Source: Paracoccus sediminis (GTDB lineage Bacteria > Pseudomonadota > Alphaproteobacteria > Rhodobacterales > Rhodobacteraceae). Taken from it: a stretch of DNA of 64,000 nucleotides. Both the position numbers and the translations under genes were made by a program. Position 1 is the first letter of the stretch. Every line of letters begins with the position of its first letter. The stretch lies in the NCBI RefSeq assembly GCF_900188295.1, contig NZ_FZNM01000004.1, positions 62,001-126,000 on the forward strand. The letters run 5' to 3'. The notes below the pieces were generated by a model, which ran no database searches, was not told the origin of the DNA, and saw only the letters and a list, made by a program, of their open reading frames with translations. This document shows positions 39,346-48,310 of this stretch, piece by piece.

Positions 39346-40168
39346 TCGCGGCGGTCCGGCGCAGGTCGTCGGCGGTGGGTCTGCCAAAGCCGAAGAAATC
39401 CAGATAGGCCGGGATCTGTTCGAACAGCATGTCGGTGCCCACCTGATAGCGGCAGCCGCGTTCGGCCGCGGCCGCCAGAAAGGGCGTCATCTCGGACTTC
39501 ATCACCACCTCGCCCACGAAGGCCGCGGGGTCGATGCGGGACACGTCCATCGGCAGCGGATCGCCCGCGTTCATCCCCAGGGGGGATGCGTTGACGACCA
39601 GATCGAACCCAGCCGGATCCTTGCTGCCCGTCTGGACCCGCAGCGCCGGATAGGCCCCGGTCAGCCGTTCCGCCAAGGCCTGCGCCGCCGCCGGGTTGGG
39701 ATCATACAGCGCCAGCCGCGCCACCCCGGCCTTGGCCAGCGAGGCCGCGATAGCCGATCCGACCCCGCCCGCGCCGACCACCAGGGCGCCGATGCCGTCC
39801 AGCCGCTGACCCTTGGCCAGGACGCCCAGCACGAACCCTTCGCCGTCGAACATGTCGGCTTCCAACGCCCCGTCGTCGGCCAGCCGCAGGGCGTTGGCCG
39901 CGCCCGCGATCCGGGCCGTGACTGAAACCCGGTCGGCCAAGCCGATGGTGGCACCCTTGTGGGGCATGGTAATCAGCGCGCCGTGGATGTTCGACAGCCG
40001 GAAGACCAGCGGCAGGAACGCCGCGAAATCCTCGGCCTTGCAGCCCATCGGGACCACCACGGCATCGATCCCGTTGGCCTGAAACCAGGGGTTATAGATC
40101 ATCGGCGCCTTGAAGGTGGTGGTGGGATAGCCGATGTGCGCGATCAGCCGCGTCGTGCCGCGTATCAT
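39335..40168 (-). CDS. shikimate dehydrogenase-like protein with altered substrate pocket
   Basis: 277 residues from ATG 40168 (GAGG upstream). AroE fold: substrate domain, then NAD(P) domain with VVGAGGVGSAIA. Catalytic Lys and Asp equivalents are kept (K71 in MPHKGA, D108 in DMFDGEGF) and so is N92. But the shikimate-binding SxS motif of AroE (HSKSP in E. coli) reads TFKAP here, so both serines are lost (F19, A21). It is therefore probably not the biosynthetic AroE. In this operon it may oxidise quinate or a related compound. Last gene of the leftward operon. Confidence 0.85.
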   Translation of the reverse strand: MIRGTTRLIAHIGYPTTTFKAPMIYNPWFQANGIDAVVVPMGCKAEDFAAFLPLVFRLSNIHGALITMPHKGATIGLADRVSVTARIAGAANALRLADDGALEADMFDGEGFVLGVLAKGQRLDGIGALVVGAGGVGSAIAASLAKAGVARLALYDPNPAAAQALAERLTGAYPALRVQTGSKDPAGFDLVVNASPLGMNAGDPLPMDVSRIDPAAFVGEVVMKSEMTPFLAAAAERGCRYQVGTDMLFEQIPAYLDFFGFGRPTADDLRRTAAISY

Positions 40169-40175
40169 TGGAACC

Positions 40176-40919
40176 TCAGTGGTGCAGGATTTCGCCCAGA
40201 AAGTTCCGGGCGCGTTCGTGTCGGGGCGCCCGGAAGAATTCCTCGGGGGTGTTTTCTTCCAGGATTTCGCCATCGGCCATGAAGATCACCCGGTCGGCGA
40301 CCTGGCGTGCAAAGCCCATCTCGTGCGTGACGCAGATCATCGTCATGCCGTCGCGGGCAAGGCCGACCATGGTGTCCAGCACCTCCTTGACCATTTCGGG
40401 GTCAAGGGCGGATGTCGGTTCGTCGAACAGCATGGCGATGGGTTCCATGCACAGTGCGCGGGCGATCGCCACGCGCTGCTGCTGGCCGCCGGACAGTTGC
40501 GCGGGATATTTTTCGGCCTGGTTGCCGATGCGCACGCGTTCCAGGTACTTGCGGGCCGTCACCTCGGCATCGGCCTTGGAAACTCCGCGCACCCGCATGG
40601 GGGCCAGGGTGCAGTTTTCCAGAACCGTCATGTGCGGGAACAGGTTGAATTGCTGGAACACCATGCCGACCTCTCGGCGCACGGTATCGACGGCCTTCTG
40701 TCCGTCGTCCAGCTTGGTCCCGTCCACCACGATGGTCCCGGACCTGATGGTTTCCAGATGGTTGATGCAGCGAATCAGCGTGGATTTGCCCGATCCCGAC
40801 GGGCCGCACAGCACGATCTTTTCGCCACGCCGCACGTTCAGGTTCACGTTTTTCAGGGCATGAAAGGCGCCATACCACTTTTCGACGTTTTCCATGCGGA
40901 TCAGATAGTCTTCGGCCAT
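40176..40919 (-). CDS. amino-acid-type ABC transporter ATP-binding protein
   Basis: 247 residues from ATG 40919, preceded by GGAGGAGGAG. Walker [10 protein letters not shown] (about residues 37-45), signature [15 protein letters not shown] and Walker [16 protein letters not shown]. Closest in pattern to the GlnQ/ArtP (polar amino acid) group. The binding proteins and permeases are upstream in the same operon, split off by aroQ and an oxidoreductase gene. In this setting the likely cargo is a hydroaromatic acid; that is inference. Confidence 0.9.
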   Translation of the reverse strand: MAEDYLIRMENVEKWYGAFHALKNVNLNVRRGEKIVLCGPSGSGKSTLIRCINHLETIRSGTIVVDGTKLDDGQKAVDTVRREVGMVFQQFNLFPHMTVLENCTLAPMRVRGVSKADAEVTARKYLERVRIGNQAEKYPAQLSGGQQQRVAIARALCMEPIAMLFDEPTSALDPEMVKEVLDTMVGLARDGMTMICVTHEMGFARQVADRVIFMADGEILEENTPEEFFRAPRHERARNFLGEILHH

Positions 40920-40936
40920 GATCTCCTCCTCCGGGA

Positions 40937-41962
40937 TCAAAGGGTGATACGCACGCCGGTGGCGGCGGACTGCTTGACGGCATCGATGACGCGCAGGGTT
41001 TCCAGCCCCTCGCGGCCCGAGACCAGCGGGGCTTCCGCCCCCTGGATGACACGGGCGAACTGGCCGACTTGACGAGCCAGCGGGTCGTCGCCGGGGACAT
41101 CGACCTTGCGGATGTCAAAGGGCGAATGCCAGCCGCGTTCGCCCCGCGCGGTGCGGATCGTCAGCGACGGCAGGGCCAGCGATCCATGAGTGCCGCCGAT
41201 CAGATAGCAGTCCTGGTCGGTTTGCGGATAGGCCGGGTTCTCACCTGATGTCATCTCCCAACTCCAGGAAGCGACGGTGGCGTCGCAGACGCTGGCGGTG
41301 GCCAGCAACCCGCTGGCGAATTCCAGAAGGATCACCGACATGTCCTCGACCGCGTTGCCGCGCACGGCATTCGATTCGCGGGCTGTGACGGCGGTCACGT
41401 CGCCCAGCAGATAGCGCAGGTTGTCCACGTCGTGGATCAGGTTCAGATAGACCGGCCCTGCGCCCTTTTCGCGCCGCCAGGCCACGTCGAAGTAATCGTC
41501 CGGCTTGAACAGCCAGAACATCGCGTTCGCGACGATGGGCGTGCCGATGGCGCCGTCGTCGATGATCCGCTTGGCCTGCTGCATCAGCAGGTTGTGACGG
41601 CGATGGTGGCCCGTCAGCAACGCCACGCCCGCCACATCCGCGGCGGCGACCAGCCGTTCGGCATCCGCCACATTGTCGCACAGCGGCTTTTCGATCAGCG
41701 CGGGAATGCCCGCCGCGATGCAGTCCAGCCCGTTCCGCATGTGCAGCGGATTCGGGGTGGCCACGATCACGCCGTCCGGGCGGCCTGCGGCCAGGGCGTC
41801 GTCCAGCGACCGCATCCAAGGCGCGCCCAGTTCCGCTGCCACCGCCTGCCCGACGGGCGAGGGGTCGATGACGCAGGCCAGGTCCGCATCCGGCGACGCG
41901 GCCACATGCATCGCATGGCGCTTGCCGATCAGGCCCGCGCCCATGACGGCGATCCGGGTCAC
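40937..41962 (-). CDS. Gfo/Idh/MocA-family NAD(P)-dependent oxidoreductase
   Basis: 341 residues from a GTG that overlaps the aroQ stop by 4 bp (GTGA); longer frames upstream run into aroQ. Rossmann motif [15 protein letters not shown] at the start, the conserved EKPLCDN (about residue 95), and the alpha/beta C-terminal domain. Family members oxidise sugars, inositol and related polyols. Between aroQ and the ATPase in a quinate/shikimate-type operon, it may oxidise the imported cyclitol acid. Confidence 0.88.
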   Translation of the reverse strand: MTRIAVMGAGLIGKRHAMHVAASPDADLACVIDPSPVGQAVAAELGAPWMRSLDDALAAGRPDGVIVATPNPLHMRNGLDCIAAGIPALIEKPLCDNVADAERLVAAADVAGVALLTGHHRRHNLLMQQAKRIIDDGAIGTPIVANAMFWLFKPDDYFDVAWRREKGAGPVYLNLIHDVDNLRYLLGDVTAVTARESNAVRGNAVEDMSVILLEFASGLLATASVCDATVASWSWEMTSGENPAYPQTDQDCYLIGGTHGSLALPSLTIRTARGERGWHSPFDIRKVDVPGDDPLARQVGQFARVIQGAEAPLVSGREGLETLRVIDAVKQSAATGVRITL

Positions 41963-42408
41963 GCCGATGCCCCGGAGGTCAGCGTGACGACACGGCGCAG
42001 GCCGAATTGATATCCTTGGGTTCCGCATCCGGCGATCACGCCGTCCGACCGCAGGCTGACATAGGAATGGTGGCGGAATGGCTCGCGCTTGTGGACGTTC
42101 GAGATGTGGATCTCGATCACCGGGCCTTCAAAGGTGTTCAGCGCGTCCAGGATCGCGACCGAGGTATGCGTATAGGCGGCGGGATTGATGACGATGCCCA
42201 GTCCATCCTCGCGCGCTTCGTGAATCCAGTCGATGATCTGGCCTTCGTGGTTCGATTGCAGAAAGCGGATCTGCGTGCCCAGTTCGGCCGCCAGCGCCGC
42301 GCAGTCCCGTTCGACATCGGCCAGCGTTTCGTGGCCATAAATGTGCGGCTGACGCTTTCCCAGCAGGTTCAGGTTCGGGCCGTTGAGGATATAGACATGT
42401 TTCGGCAT
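41959..42408 (-). CDS. aroQ: type II 3-dehydroquinate dehydratase
   Basis: 149 residues. It interconverts 3-dehydroquinate and 3-dehydroshikimate. Family motifs: [19 protein letters not shown] (with catalytic Arg/Tyr), [26 protein letters not shown] and [18 protein letters not shown]. In this operon it is probably the catabolic isoenzyme that links quinate oxidation to QuiC. Normal length. Confidence 0.95.
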   Translation of the reverse strand: MPKHVYILNGPNLNLLGKRQPHIYGHETLADVERDCAALAAELGTQIRFLQSNHEGQIIDWIHEAREDGLGIVINPAAYTHTSVAILDALNTFEGPVIEIHISNVHKREPFRHHSYVSLRSDGVIAGCGTQGYQFGLRRVVTLTSGASA

Positions 42409-42463
42409 GGGTTGCGGCTTTCGGCAAGGGGGTGCCCGGCGGCGGAACCGCCGGGCAGGGGCG

Positions 42464-43297
42464 TCACTGGGCGATCGTGAAGGGCACGCCTTCCATTTCC
42501 GCGGGCATCTGCGGCGGATCCATGTTCATCCACGTGTTGTAGATGCCCTTGTATTCGTCGGTCGCCATGAATTCGGCCAGGAAGGCGTTCACGGACTGGT
42601 TCCAGTCGGCCTCGCCCAGACGCGTGCCGACGCCGTTGTACAGCGCGGTCAGCGGCATCTTGTTTTCGTATTTGCCGGGCGCGCCTTCCTCGATCCGGGT
42701 GATGTAGAACTGGTTGCCGCCCACGGCATCGACCTGGCCCGACATCAGCGCCTGGATGGTCGCCGCGTCGTCGTCGAACCGCATGATGTTGGTGCCTTCG
42801 GGCGCGATGGCCGTCAGCGCCGTGTCTTGGGCCGCCGAACGAGGCACGCCGATGCGGTACTGCGACAGCGTTTCCGGCGTGGACAGATCGGCATCCTTCG
42901 GTCCCACCAGCGACAGCTGGTTCGCGGCATAGGGAACCGAGAACTGGATCGACTGCGCACGTTCCGGGTTCATCGCCATGGTCGCGAACAGCACGTCCAC
43001 CTTGTCGGTGGCCAGCGCCGGGATGCGGTTGGCGACGGCCAGCGGCACGAATTCGGCCTCGACCCCCAGGTATTCGGCGAATGCGCGGCCCATGGCGGCG
43101 TCATAGCCATCGGCCTCGCCCGCCGAATTGATGCAGCCCCAAGGGCAGTTGTCGCCCTGGATGCCGACGCGGATGCTGCCGGATGCCTTGGCCTCCTCGA
43201 CCGTGCGGGCGTCGGCTTGGGTGCCCGAGAGCGCGGCCAGGGCCAGGGCCGTGGCCGCGGCAAGGTGGCGGGCTTTTGCGACATGTTTCAGAATCAT
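42464..43297 (-). CDS. ABC transporter substrate-binding protein (family 3), copy A
   Basis: 277 residues from ATG 43297. Sec signal peptide (about residues 1-29, ending TQADA), then [15 protein letters not shown]. Amino-acid-type periplasmic binding fold with [25 protein letters not shown]. It is a tandem paralogue of the next gene: both share the two-cysteine GDNCPWGC / ADNCPWGC motif, unusual for the family, and KVDVL. Ligand unknown; the operon points to a quinate- or shikimate-like acid. Confidence 0.88.
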   Translation of the reverse strand: MILKHVAKARHLAAATALALAALSGTQADARTVEEAKASGSIRVGIQGDNCPWGCINSAGEADGYDAAMGRAFAEYLGVEAEFVPLAVANRIPALATDKVDVLFATMAMNPERAQSIQFSVPYAANQLSLVGPKDADLSTPETLSQYRIGVPRSAAQDTALTAIAPEGTNIMRFDDDAATIQALMSGQVDAVGGNQFYITRIEEGAPGKYENKMPLTALYNGVGTRLGEADWNQSVNAFLAEFMATDEYKGIYNTWMNMDPPQMPAEMEGVPFTIAQ

Positions 43298-43350
43298 GGA
43301 TTTCCTCCCAGGAATGGCAGGGGGTTGCGGTCCCCTGCCGTTGTTAAAGC

Positions 43351-44166
43351 CTATTGTTGCGCGACCGTGAAGCTGACACCGTCGATGCTGTCGGGCAATT
43401 GCGGAACCGGCACCTGAAGCCATTCGGCATAGGCCGCCTTGAAGTCCTCGCTGGCGGTGAAGCTTTCCAGGAATTCGTTCGCCGCCGCGTTCCAGTCGCT
43501 TTCGCCCAGGCGCGAGGCGATGCCCTGATACAGCGCGCCGATGGGAAACTTGTTTTCGTATTCGCCGGGGCGCGCGGCTTCCAGCCGCTGGATATAGAAC
43601 TGGTTCGATCCCACCGCGACGACCTGGCCCGACAGCAGCGCCTGGATGTTCGAGGCGTCGTCGTCGAACCGCTGGATGCCGGTATCGGCGGGCGCCTCGG
43701 CCGTCAGGATCGTGTCCATCGGGGTGGACCGTGGCACGCCCACCGCCTTGCCCGACAGGGATGCCAGATCCGGCAGCGCCTCGGATTTCGGGGCGGTCAC
43801 GAACAGGGTGTTTTCGGCATAGGGCTGGCTGAACTGCACCGATTCGGCGCGTTCGGCGGTGATGCCCAGCGACGCGATCAGCACGTCCACCTTGTCGGTG
43901 GTCAGCGCCGGGATGCGGTTGGCCACGGCCATCGGCACGAATTCGACCTCCAGCCCCAGATGGGCGGCAAAGGCGCGGGCGATGGCCGCGTCGAAGCCTT
44001 GCGCCTCGCCGGTGCTGCCCAGGCAGCCCCAGGGGCAGTTGTCGGCCTGGATGCCGACGATCAGGGTGCCCGAGGCCTTGGCCTCCTCCAGGCTGCGGGC
44101 GTCGGCTGCGGCCGACAGGGCCAGGGTGGCGGCAATGGCGGTCAGGGTCGTTTTCGCAAGCATCAT
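43351..44166 (-). CDS. ABC transporter substrate-binding protein (family 3), copy B
   Basis: 271 residues from the first of two adjacent ATGs, behind GGAGGAACC. Sec signal peptide (about residues 1-22, AAADA), mature start RSLEEAKASGTLIVGIQADNCPWGC. It is collinear with copy A throughout, with differences in the middle. One permease pair and one ATPase serve both. Different ligand preference is plausible. Confidence 0.88.
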   Translation of the reverse strand: MMLAKTTLTAIAATLALSAAADARSLEEAKASGTLIVGIQADNCPWGCLGSTGEAQGFDAAIARAFAAHLGLEVEFVPMAVANRIPALTTDKVDVLIASLGITAERAESVQFSQPYAENTLFVTAPKSEALPDLASLSGKAVGVPRSTPMDTILTAEAPADTGIQRFDDDASNIQALLSGQVVAVGSNQFYIQRLEAARPGEYENKFPIGALYQGIASRLGESDWNAAANEFLESFTASEDFKAAYAEWLQVPVPQLPDSIDGVSFTVAQQ

Positions 44167-44195
44167 GGTTCCTCCGAACGATGCGGGATGGTCAG

Positions 44196-44846
44196 TTAGC
44201 GGCGGTCGCGGGCCATGCGGCGTTCCATGCGGCTGCCCCACAGCGACAGCGGCCAGCACAGCAGGAAATACAAGCCACCGACGATGCCGAAGACGATCAG
44301 CGGCTTGAAGGTCTGGTTCGACACGATCTGGCCCGCGCGGGTCAGTTCGATGAAACCCACGATGGCCGCCAGCGAGGTGCCCTTCAGCAGCTGCACCAGA
44401 AAGCCGATGGTGGCGGGCAGCGACAGCCGGAAGGCCTGGGGCAGGATGATGTCGCGCATCAGGCTGCGATACTTGATGCCCAGGGCGTGCGCGGCCTCGG
44501 CCTGGCCCAGGGGCACGGCCTGGATGGCGCCGCGCCAGATCTCGCCCAGATAGGCGGAGGCGTGGGCGGTCAGCGCGATGGCCACGGCGCCCCAGGCGGG
44601 AACGGTGACGCCGAACAGCGGCAGGCCGAAATAGACGACAAATAACTGCATCAGCAGCGGCGTGCCCTGGAAGATCGCGATCCAGCCGACCGCGATGTTG
44701 CGCAGCCACCGCCTGCGGGCCACGCGGACCAGGGCCACGACCAGGCCGAAGACGATTCCGCCCACGAAGCCGATGGCGGTCAGCAGCAGCGTCCAGCCCA
44801 GGCCGCGCAGCAGAAACAGCAGTTCGGGGGTTCCGATGGTCGACAT
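44196..44846 (-). CDS. amino-acid-type ABC transporter permease
   Basis: 216 residues, about five membrane helices. The ATPase-contact loop reads AEAAHALGIKYRSLMRDIILPQAFR (about residues 122-146), the HisM/HisQ pattern. Works with the permease encoded 12 bases upstream as a heterodimer. Uses the ATPase at 40176. Confidence 0.9.
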   Translation of the reverse strand: MSTIGTPELLFLLRGLGWTLLLTAIGFVGGIVFGLVVALVRVARRRWLRNIAVGWIAIFQGTPLLMQLFVVYFGLPLFGVTVPAWGAVAIALTAHASAYLGEIWRGAIQAVPLGQAEAAHALGIKYRSLMRDIILPQAFRLSLPATIGFLVQLLKGTSLAAIVGFIELTRAGQIVSNQTFKPLIVFGIVGGLYFLLCWPLSLWGSRMERRMARDRR

Positions 44847-44858
44847 TCCCGGCCCTCC

Positions 44859-45521
44859 TCAGCGCGTGGGATAGGTAAAGACGGTGCGCGTGATGACCGC
44901 GAACAGGCTCATGATGAACCAGGACAGGGCCAGATACATGGCCGTGATGGTGAAATAGACCTCGAAGCTGCGAAAGGTGTCGCCGTCGATGCGCTGCGCC
45001 ACGCTGGTCAGTTCATAGGCGGAAATCGAGGTGGCGATGGATGTCGTCAGCGTCAGCAGGATGAACTGGCTGGACAGCGACGGGAACACGGCGCGCAGCG
45101 CGGGTTTCAGGATGATCCGGCGGAAAATCTCTCCGGGGCGCAGGCCCAGGGCCAGCCCGGCCTCGGTCTGGCCCTTGGGGATGCTTTCGACGCCGCCGCG
45201 GATGATCTCGATCGCATAGGCGCCGCCGTTGACGCCCAGGGCGATGATCGCTGTGACCGTGGGATTCAGCCGGACGCCCGCCAGGGGCAGGGCGAAGAAG
45301 ATGAAGAAGATCTGCACCAGAAAGGGCGTGTTGCGGATCAGTTCCACGAAAGCGATCACCAGGGCCGATCCGATGCGGTTGCCGGACCGGCGGACCGCCA
45401 CCCCCAGCACCCCGATCATCAGCGCCAGAACCATTCCCGACAGGGCCAGGAACAGCGTGCCGCCCAGTCCCATCAGCAATTCGGGCCACCGCGCCCAGAC
45501 GACGCCAAAGTCCAGATTCAT
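44859..45521 (-). CDS. amino-acid-type ABC transporter permease, first gene of the operon
   Basis: 220 residues from ATG 45521 (GGGGAGGGAAATC upstream). About five membrane helices and an EAA-type loop TEAGLALGLRPGEIFRRIILKPALR. First gene of the eight-gene leftward operon (two permeases, two binding proteins, aroQ, Gfo/Idh/MocA, ATPase, AroE-like). The upstream gap carries an inverted repeat that could be the regulator's operator. Confidence 0.9.
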   Translation of the reverse strand: MNLDFGVVWARWPELLMGLGGTLFLALSGMVLALMIGVLGVAVRRSGNRIGSALVIAFVELIRNTPFLVQIFFIFFALPLAGVRLNPTVTAIIALGVNGGAYAIEIIRGGVESIPKGQTEAGLALGLRPGEIFRRIILKPALRAVFPSLSSQFILLTLTTSIATSISAYELTSVAQRIDGDTFRSFEVYFTITAMYLALSWFIMSLFAVITRTVFTYPTR

Positions 45522-45596
45522 GATTTCCCTCCCCAGGGCAGGGCGCGTTTCAAGCCATCCCTTTCCAGGAAATTGACCGGGGAATGCCGTTGGGTC

Positions 45597-45616
45597 AAAT
45601 ACCAATCCCGGTATTT
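45597..45616. promoter_or_regulatory. inverted repeat in operon promoter, LysR-type box candidate
   Basis: AAATACC (45597-45603), six bases, GGTATTT (45610-45616): a perfect 7-bp inverted repeat that contains an A/T-N11-type LysR box. It lies 76 bases upstream of the first permease gene and touches TTGACC on the minus strand (45593-45598), a possible -35 box. The LysR gene at 38416 is the natural candidate regulator. Confidence 0.5.
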
Positions 45617-45730
45617 TCCTAACACGATGTTAATTTATTCGCCATCGCCCCAAAGGCGGCGATCCAGACTGGCGGGACGGGGGGTTTTGGGGAATCATGG
45701 ACGCGCCATCGTTTCCGCAAAGGCCCCATC

Positions 45731-46573
45731 ATGACCACTCCCTGCATAATCTGCGTGGCGATCACCGGATCGCTGCCGACCAAGGACAACAACCCGGCGG
45801 TGCCGATCACGATTTCCGAACAGATCGAATCCACCCACGAGGCGTTCGAGGCGGGCGCGACCATCGCCCACTGCCATGTCCGCGACGACGACGGCAGGCC
45901 GACCAGCGACCCCGACCGCTTCGCCCGCCTGAAGGAGGGGCTGGAGACGCATTGCCCCGGCCTGATCGTGCAGCTGTCCACCGGCGGGCGGTCGGGGGCG
46001 GGCACCGCGCGGGGGGGCATGCTGGCCCTGTCGCCCGACATGGCGTCGCTGTCGGTCGGCTCGAACAACTTCCCGACCCGCGTGTACGAAAACCCCCCGG
46101 AACTGGTGGACTGGCTGGCCTCGGAAATGCTGGCCCATGACGTGAAGCCGGAAATCGAGGCCTTCGATCTGTCTCATATCCTCAAGGCGCACGAGATGTG
46201 GAAGGCGGGCCAGATCAAGGACCGGCCCTATGTGCAGTTCGTGATGGGCGTCAAGAACGCCATGCCTGCCGACCGCGAGGTGTTCGATTACTACATCCAC
46301 ACGGTCAAGCGCCTGTTCGGCGAGGATGCGCCCTGGTGCGCGGCGGGGATCGGACCCCAGCAGATCGTGCTGAACGAATGGGCCATCGGCGCCGGCGGCC
46401 ATGCCCGCACGGGACTGGAGGACAACGTGCGCCTGGATCGCGACCGGCTGGCGCCGTCCAACGCCGCCCTGGTGCGCCGCGCGGCCGAGATCGCTGGGCG
46501 GCACGGCCGTCCCGTCGCGACCTGGCAGGAAGCGCGCCGGATCCTGGGGCTGCGGATGCCGGCGGCGGCGTGA
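45731..46573 (+). CDS. beta-keto acid cleavage enzyme (BKACE family, DUF849)
   Basis: 280 residues. BKACE/Kce enzymes are zinc-dependent TIM barrels that cut a beta-keto acid with acetyl-CoA to give acetoacetate and a new acyl-CoA. The metal-binding HCHVRD motif is at residues 47-52, with CVAITG at the N terminus and EIEAFDLSHI (metal-ligand Glu region) in the middle. It sits between the hydroaromatic transporter operon and the pca genes, convergent with pcaB (17 bp between stops). With 3-oxoadipate as substrate the products would be succinyl-CoA and acetoacetate. Family is secure; this substrate is inference. Confidence 0.87.
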   Translation: MTTPCIICVAITGSLPTKDNNPAVPITISEQIESTHEAFEAGATIAHCHVRDDDGRPTSDPDRFARLKEGLETHCPGLIVQLSTGGRSGAGTARGGMLALSPDMASLSVGSNNFPTRVYENPPELVDWLASEMLAHDVKPEIEAFDLSHILKAHEMWKAGQIKDRPYVQFVMGVKNAMPADREVFDYYIHTVKRLFGEDAPWCAAGIGPQQIVLNEWAIGAGGHARTGLEDNVRLDRDRLAPSNAALVRRAAEIAGRHGRPVATWQEARRILGLRMPAAA

Positions 46574-46590
46574 ATGCCCAGGGATAACGG

Positions 46591-47643
46591 TCAGGTCTCG
46601 GGCGATCCGATCCGCCGGATCTGATCGACCAGCGCGGTCGCGGCCGTCAGGGCGCGGCCGGTGGCCTGCGCCATCTGCGGCAGGACCATCCATTCCAGCG
46701 CCCAGGCCGCGCCGGATCGTTCCTGTTCGTGGATCAGCGCCTGATGGATCAAGCCAAGCTGCCCCGCGTTGAACCGCGCCAGCGTGACCAGCAGTTCGGC
46801 CAGAACGGGGTTCTGCTTGTGCGCCATGGCCGACGACGCGCCGCCGCCCGACAGTTCGATTTCTCCGATGCCCTGCTGGGCCATCAGGGCGATGTCCTGG
46901 CCCATCTTGCCCAAGGTGCCGCTGACCAGCGACAAAAGCCCTGCGAATTCCGCCACCCCGTCGCGCATCGCGTGCCAGGCGCGGGGCGGGTTTTCCAATC
47001 GAAGCGCCCCCGCCATGTCGGCCGCCACCGCATCCGCCCGATCCCCCAGATCCGCGCGGTCGCCCGACGCGCCGCCCAGTTGCAGCCGCGCGATGCGGGG
47101 ACGAGCCTGGGCGATGCGTGCCCGGTGATCGGACAGCGGCAGAAGCCATGGCGCGATCCGGTCGGCCGCGGTGATTTCGGTCGCGGCCTGCATCCGCGTG
47201 CGTCCCATCAGCGGGCGGGCGCCGAAGCGTGTATCCAGCCCCTGCAAGGCGTCGGCCAGCGTCCCCAGCCGCGCGTCGATCAGCGCCAGGGTGTCGCGCA
47301 TCGCCATGGCCGTTGCGGTGTCGATCACGTCCTGGGATGTCGCGCCGGTGTGAACCGTTCCAGCCGCGTCGCCCGCCGCGGCCTTCATCTGCCGGACCAG
47401 CCGCGGCACGACCACGCCGTCCCGTCCGGTTCCTGCCCGCAGGTCGCCCATGTCAAAGGCCACGGCTTCGATGGCCTGCGCCGCGGCCTCGGCATGGGGC
47501 GCCCCGGCCCCGCCAAGCGCGCGGCTGAAGGCGGCCTCGAACGCGCGCATTCCCGCAAGCTGCGCATCCGGCGACCACAGCGCGGCCATGTCGGGATCGG
47601 CGAACAGCCCGCCCAGCCAGGGGTGGTCGAACACATCGGTCAT
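46591..47643 (-). CDS. pcaB: 3-carboxy-cis,cis-muconate cycloisomerase
   Basis: 350 residues from ATG 47643. Fumarase/aspartase-fold lyase that closes 3-carboxymuconate to 4-carboxymuconolactone. Motifs: GATSQDVIDTATAMAMRD in the first half and the superfamily signature GGGASSAMAHKQNPV near residue 260. Shorter than the ~450-residue Pseudomonas enzyme but typical for alphaproteobacteria. Last gene of the pcaDCHGB operon. Confidence 0.92.
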   Translation of the reverse strand: MTDVFDHPWLGGLFADPDMAALWSPDAQLAGMRAFEAAFSRALGGAGAPHAEAAAQAIEAVAFDMGDLRAGTGRDGVVVPRLVRQMKAAAGDAAGTVHTGATSQDVIDTATAMAMRDTLALIDARLGTLADALQGLDTRFGARPLMGRTRMQAATEITAADRIAPWLLPLSDHRARIAQARPRIARLQLGGASGDRADLGDRADAVAADMAGALRLENPPRAWHAMRDGVAEFAGLLSLVSGTLGKMGQDIALMAQQGIGEIELSGGGASSAMAHKQNPVLAELLVTLARFNAGQLGLIHQALIHEQERSGAAWALEWMVLPQMAQATGRALTAATALVDQIRRIGSPET

Positions 47644-47709
47644 GGCTTCCCTTTTCCTGCGAAGGCGGCGCAAGGGAAAGTCCCGCGCCGCCATGATCCC
47701 GCGCGGCGG

Positions 47710-48309
47710 TCAGATGTCCAGAAACACTGTCTCGCCGTCGCCCTGCAACCGGATGTCAAAGCGGTATGCGCCGTCCCCGGTCTTTTTCGCGATCAGCGTG
47801 TCCGCGCGCGGGCGCTGTTCGATGCGGGCCAGCAGGGGGTCGCCCGTGTTGTCCTCGTCTTCGAAATAGATGCGGGTTTGCAGGCCGGTGTTGATGCCCC
47901 GCGCCACGATCCACAGCGAGATATGCGGCGCGAAGGCCCGGCCGTGGCGCGACGGCACGCGGCCCGGCTTGACGGTGCGCAGGGTGAATTCCCCTGTCAC
48001 CGCATCGGCGGCAAAGCGGCAATGCCCGCTGACCGCCGGATCGGCGCCGTCCTGGCCGGGAAACCTGCCCGCGCTGTCTGCCTGCCAGCTTTCGATCAGC
48101 GCGTCGCGCAAGGCCCAGCCGGTGCCGTCATAGACCGACCCCACGATCTGGATGACCTCGCCCATGGCGCCGTCGGCGATGGGGGATACCCCGATCTCCT
48201 GATCGTAATATCCGGCGTTCCCGGCATAGGTCGGCATCAAACCGATATGGACATAAGGCCCGGCGGTCTGCGACGCGCTTTCGGTCAAGCTGTTCAGCGG
48301 CTGCACCAT
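47710..48309 (-). CDS. pcaG: protocatechuate 3,4-dioxygenase alpha subunit
   Basis: 199 residues from ATG 48309. Intradiol dioxygenase fold; TAGPYVHIGL at the N terminus, VYDGTGWALRDALIESWQADSAGRF and HGRAFAPHISLWIVARGIN. It lacks the iron-binding tyrosine pair of the beta subunit, as expected. Forms the enzyme with PcaH, whose stop is one base upstream. Confidence 0.94.
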   Translation of the reverse strand: MVQPLNSLTESASQTAGPYVHIGLMPTYAGNAGYYDQEIGVSPIADGAMGEVIQIVGSVYDGTGWALRDALIESWQADSAGRFPGQDGADPAVSGHCRFAADAVTGEFTLRTVKPGRVPSRHGRAFAPHISLWIVARGINTGLQTRIYFEDEDNTGDPLLARIEQRPRADTLIAKKTGDGAYRFDIRLQGDGETVFLDI

Positions 48310-48310
48310 C

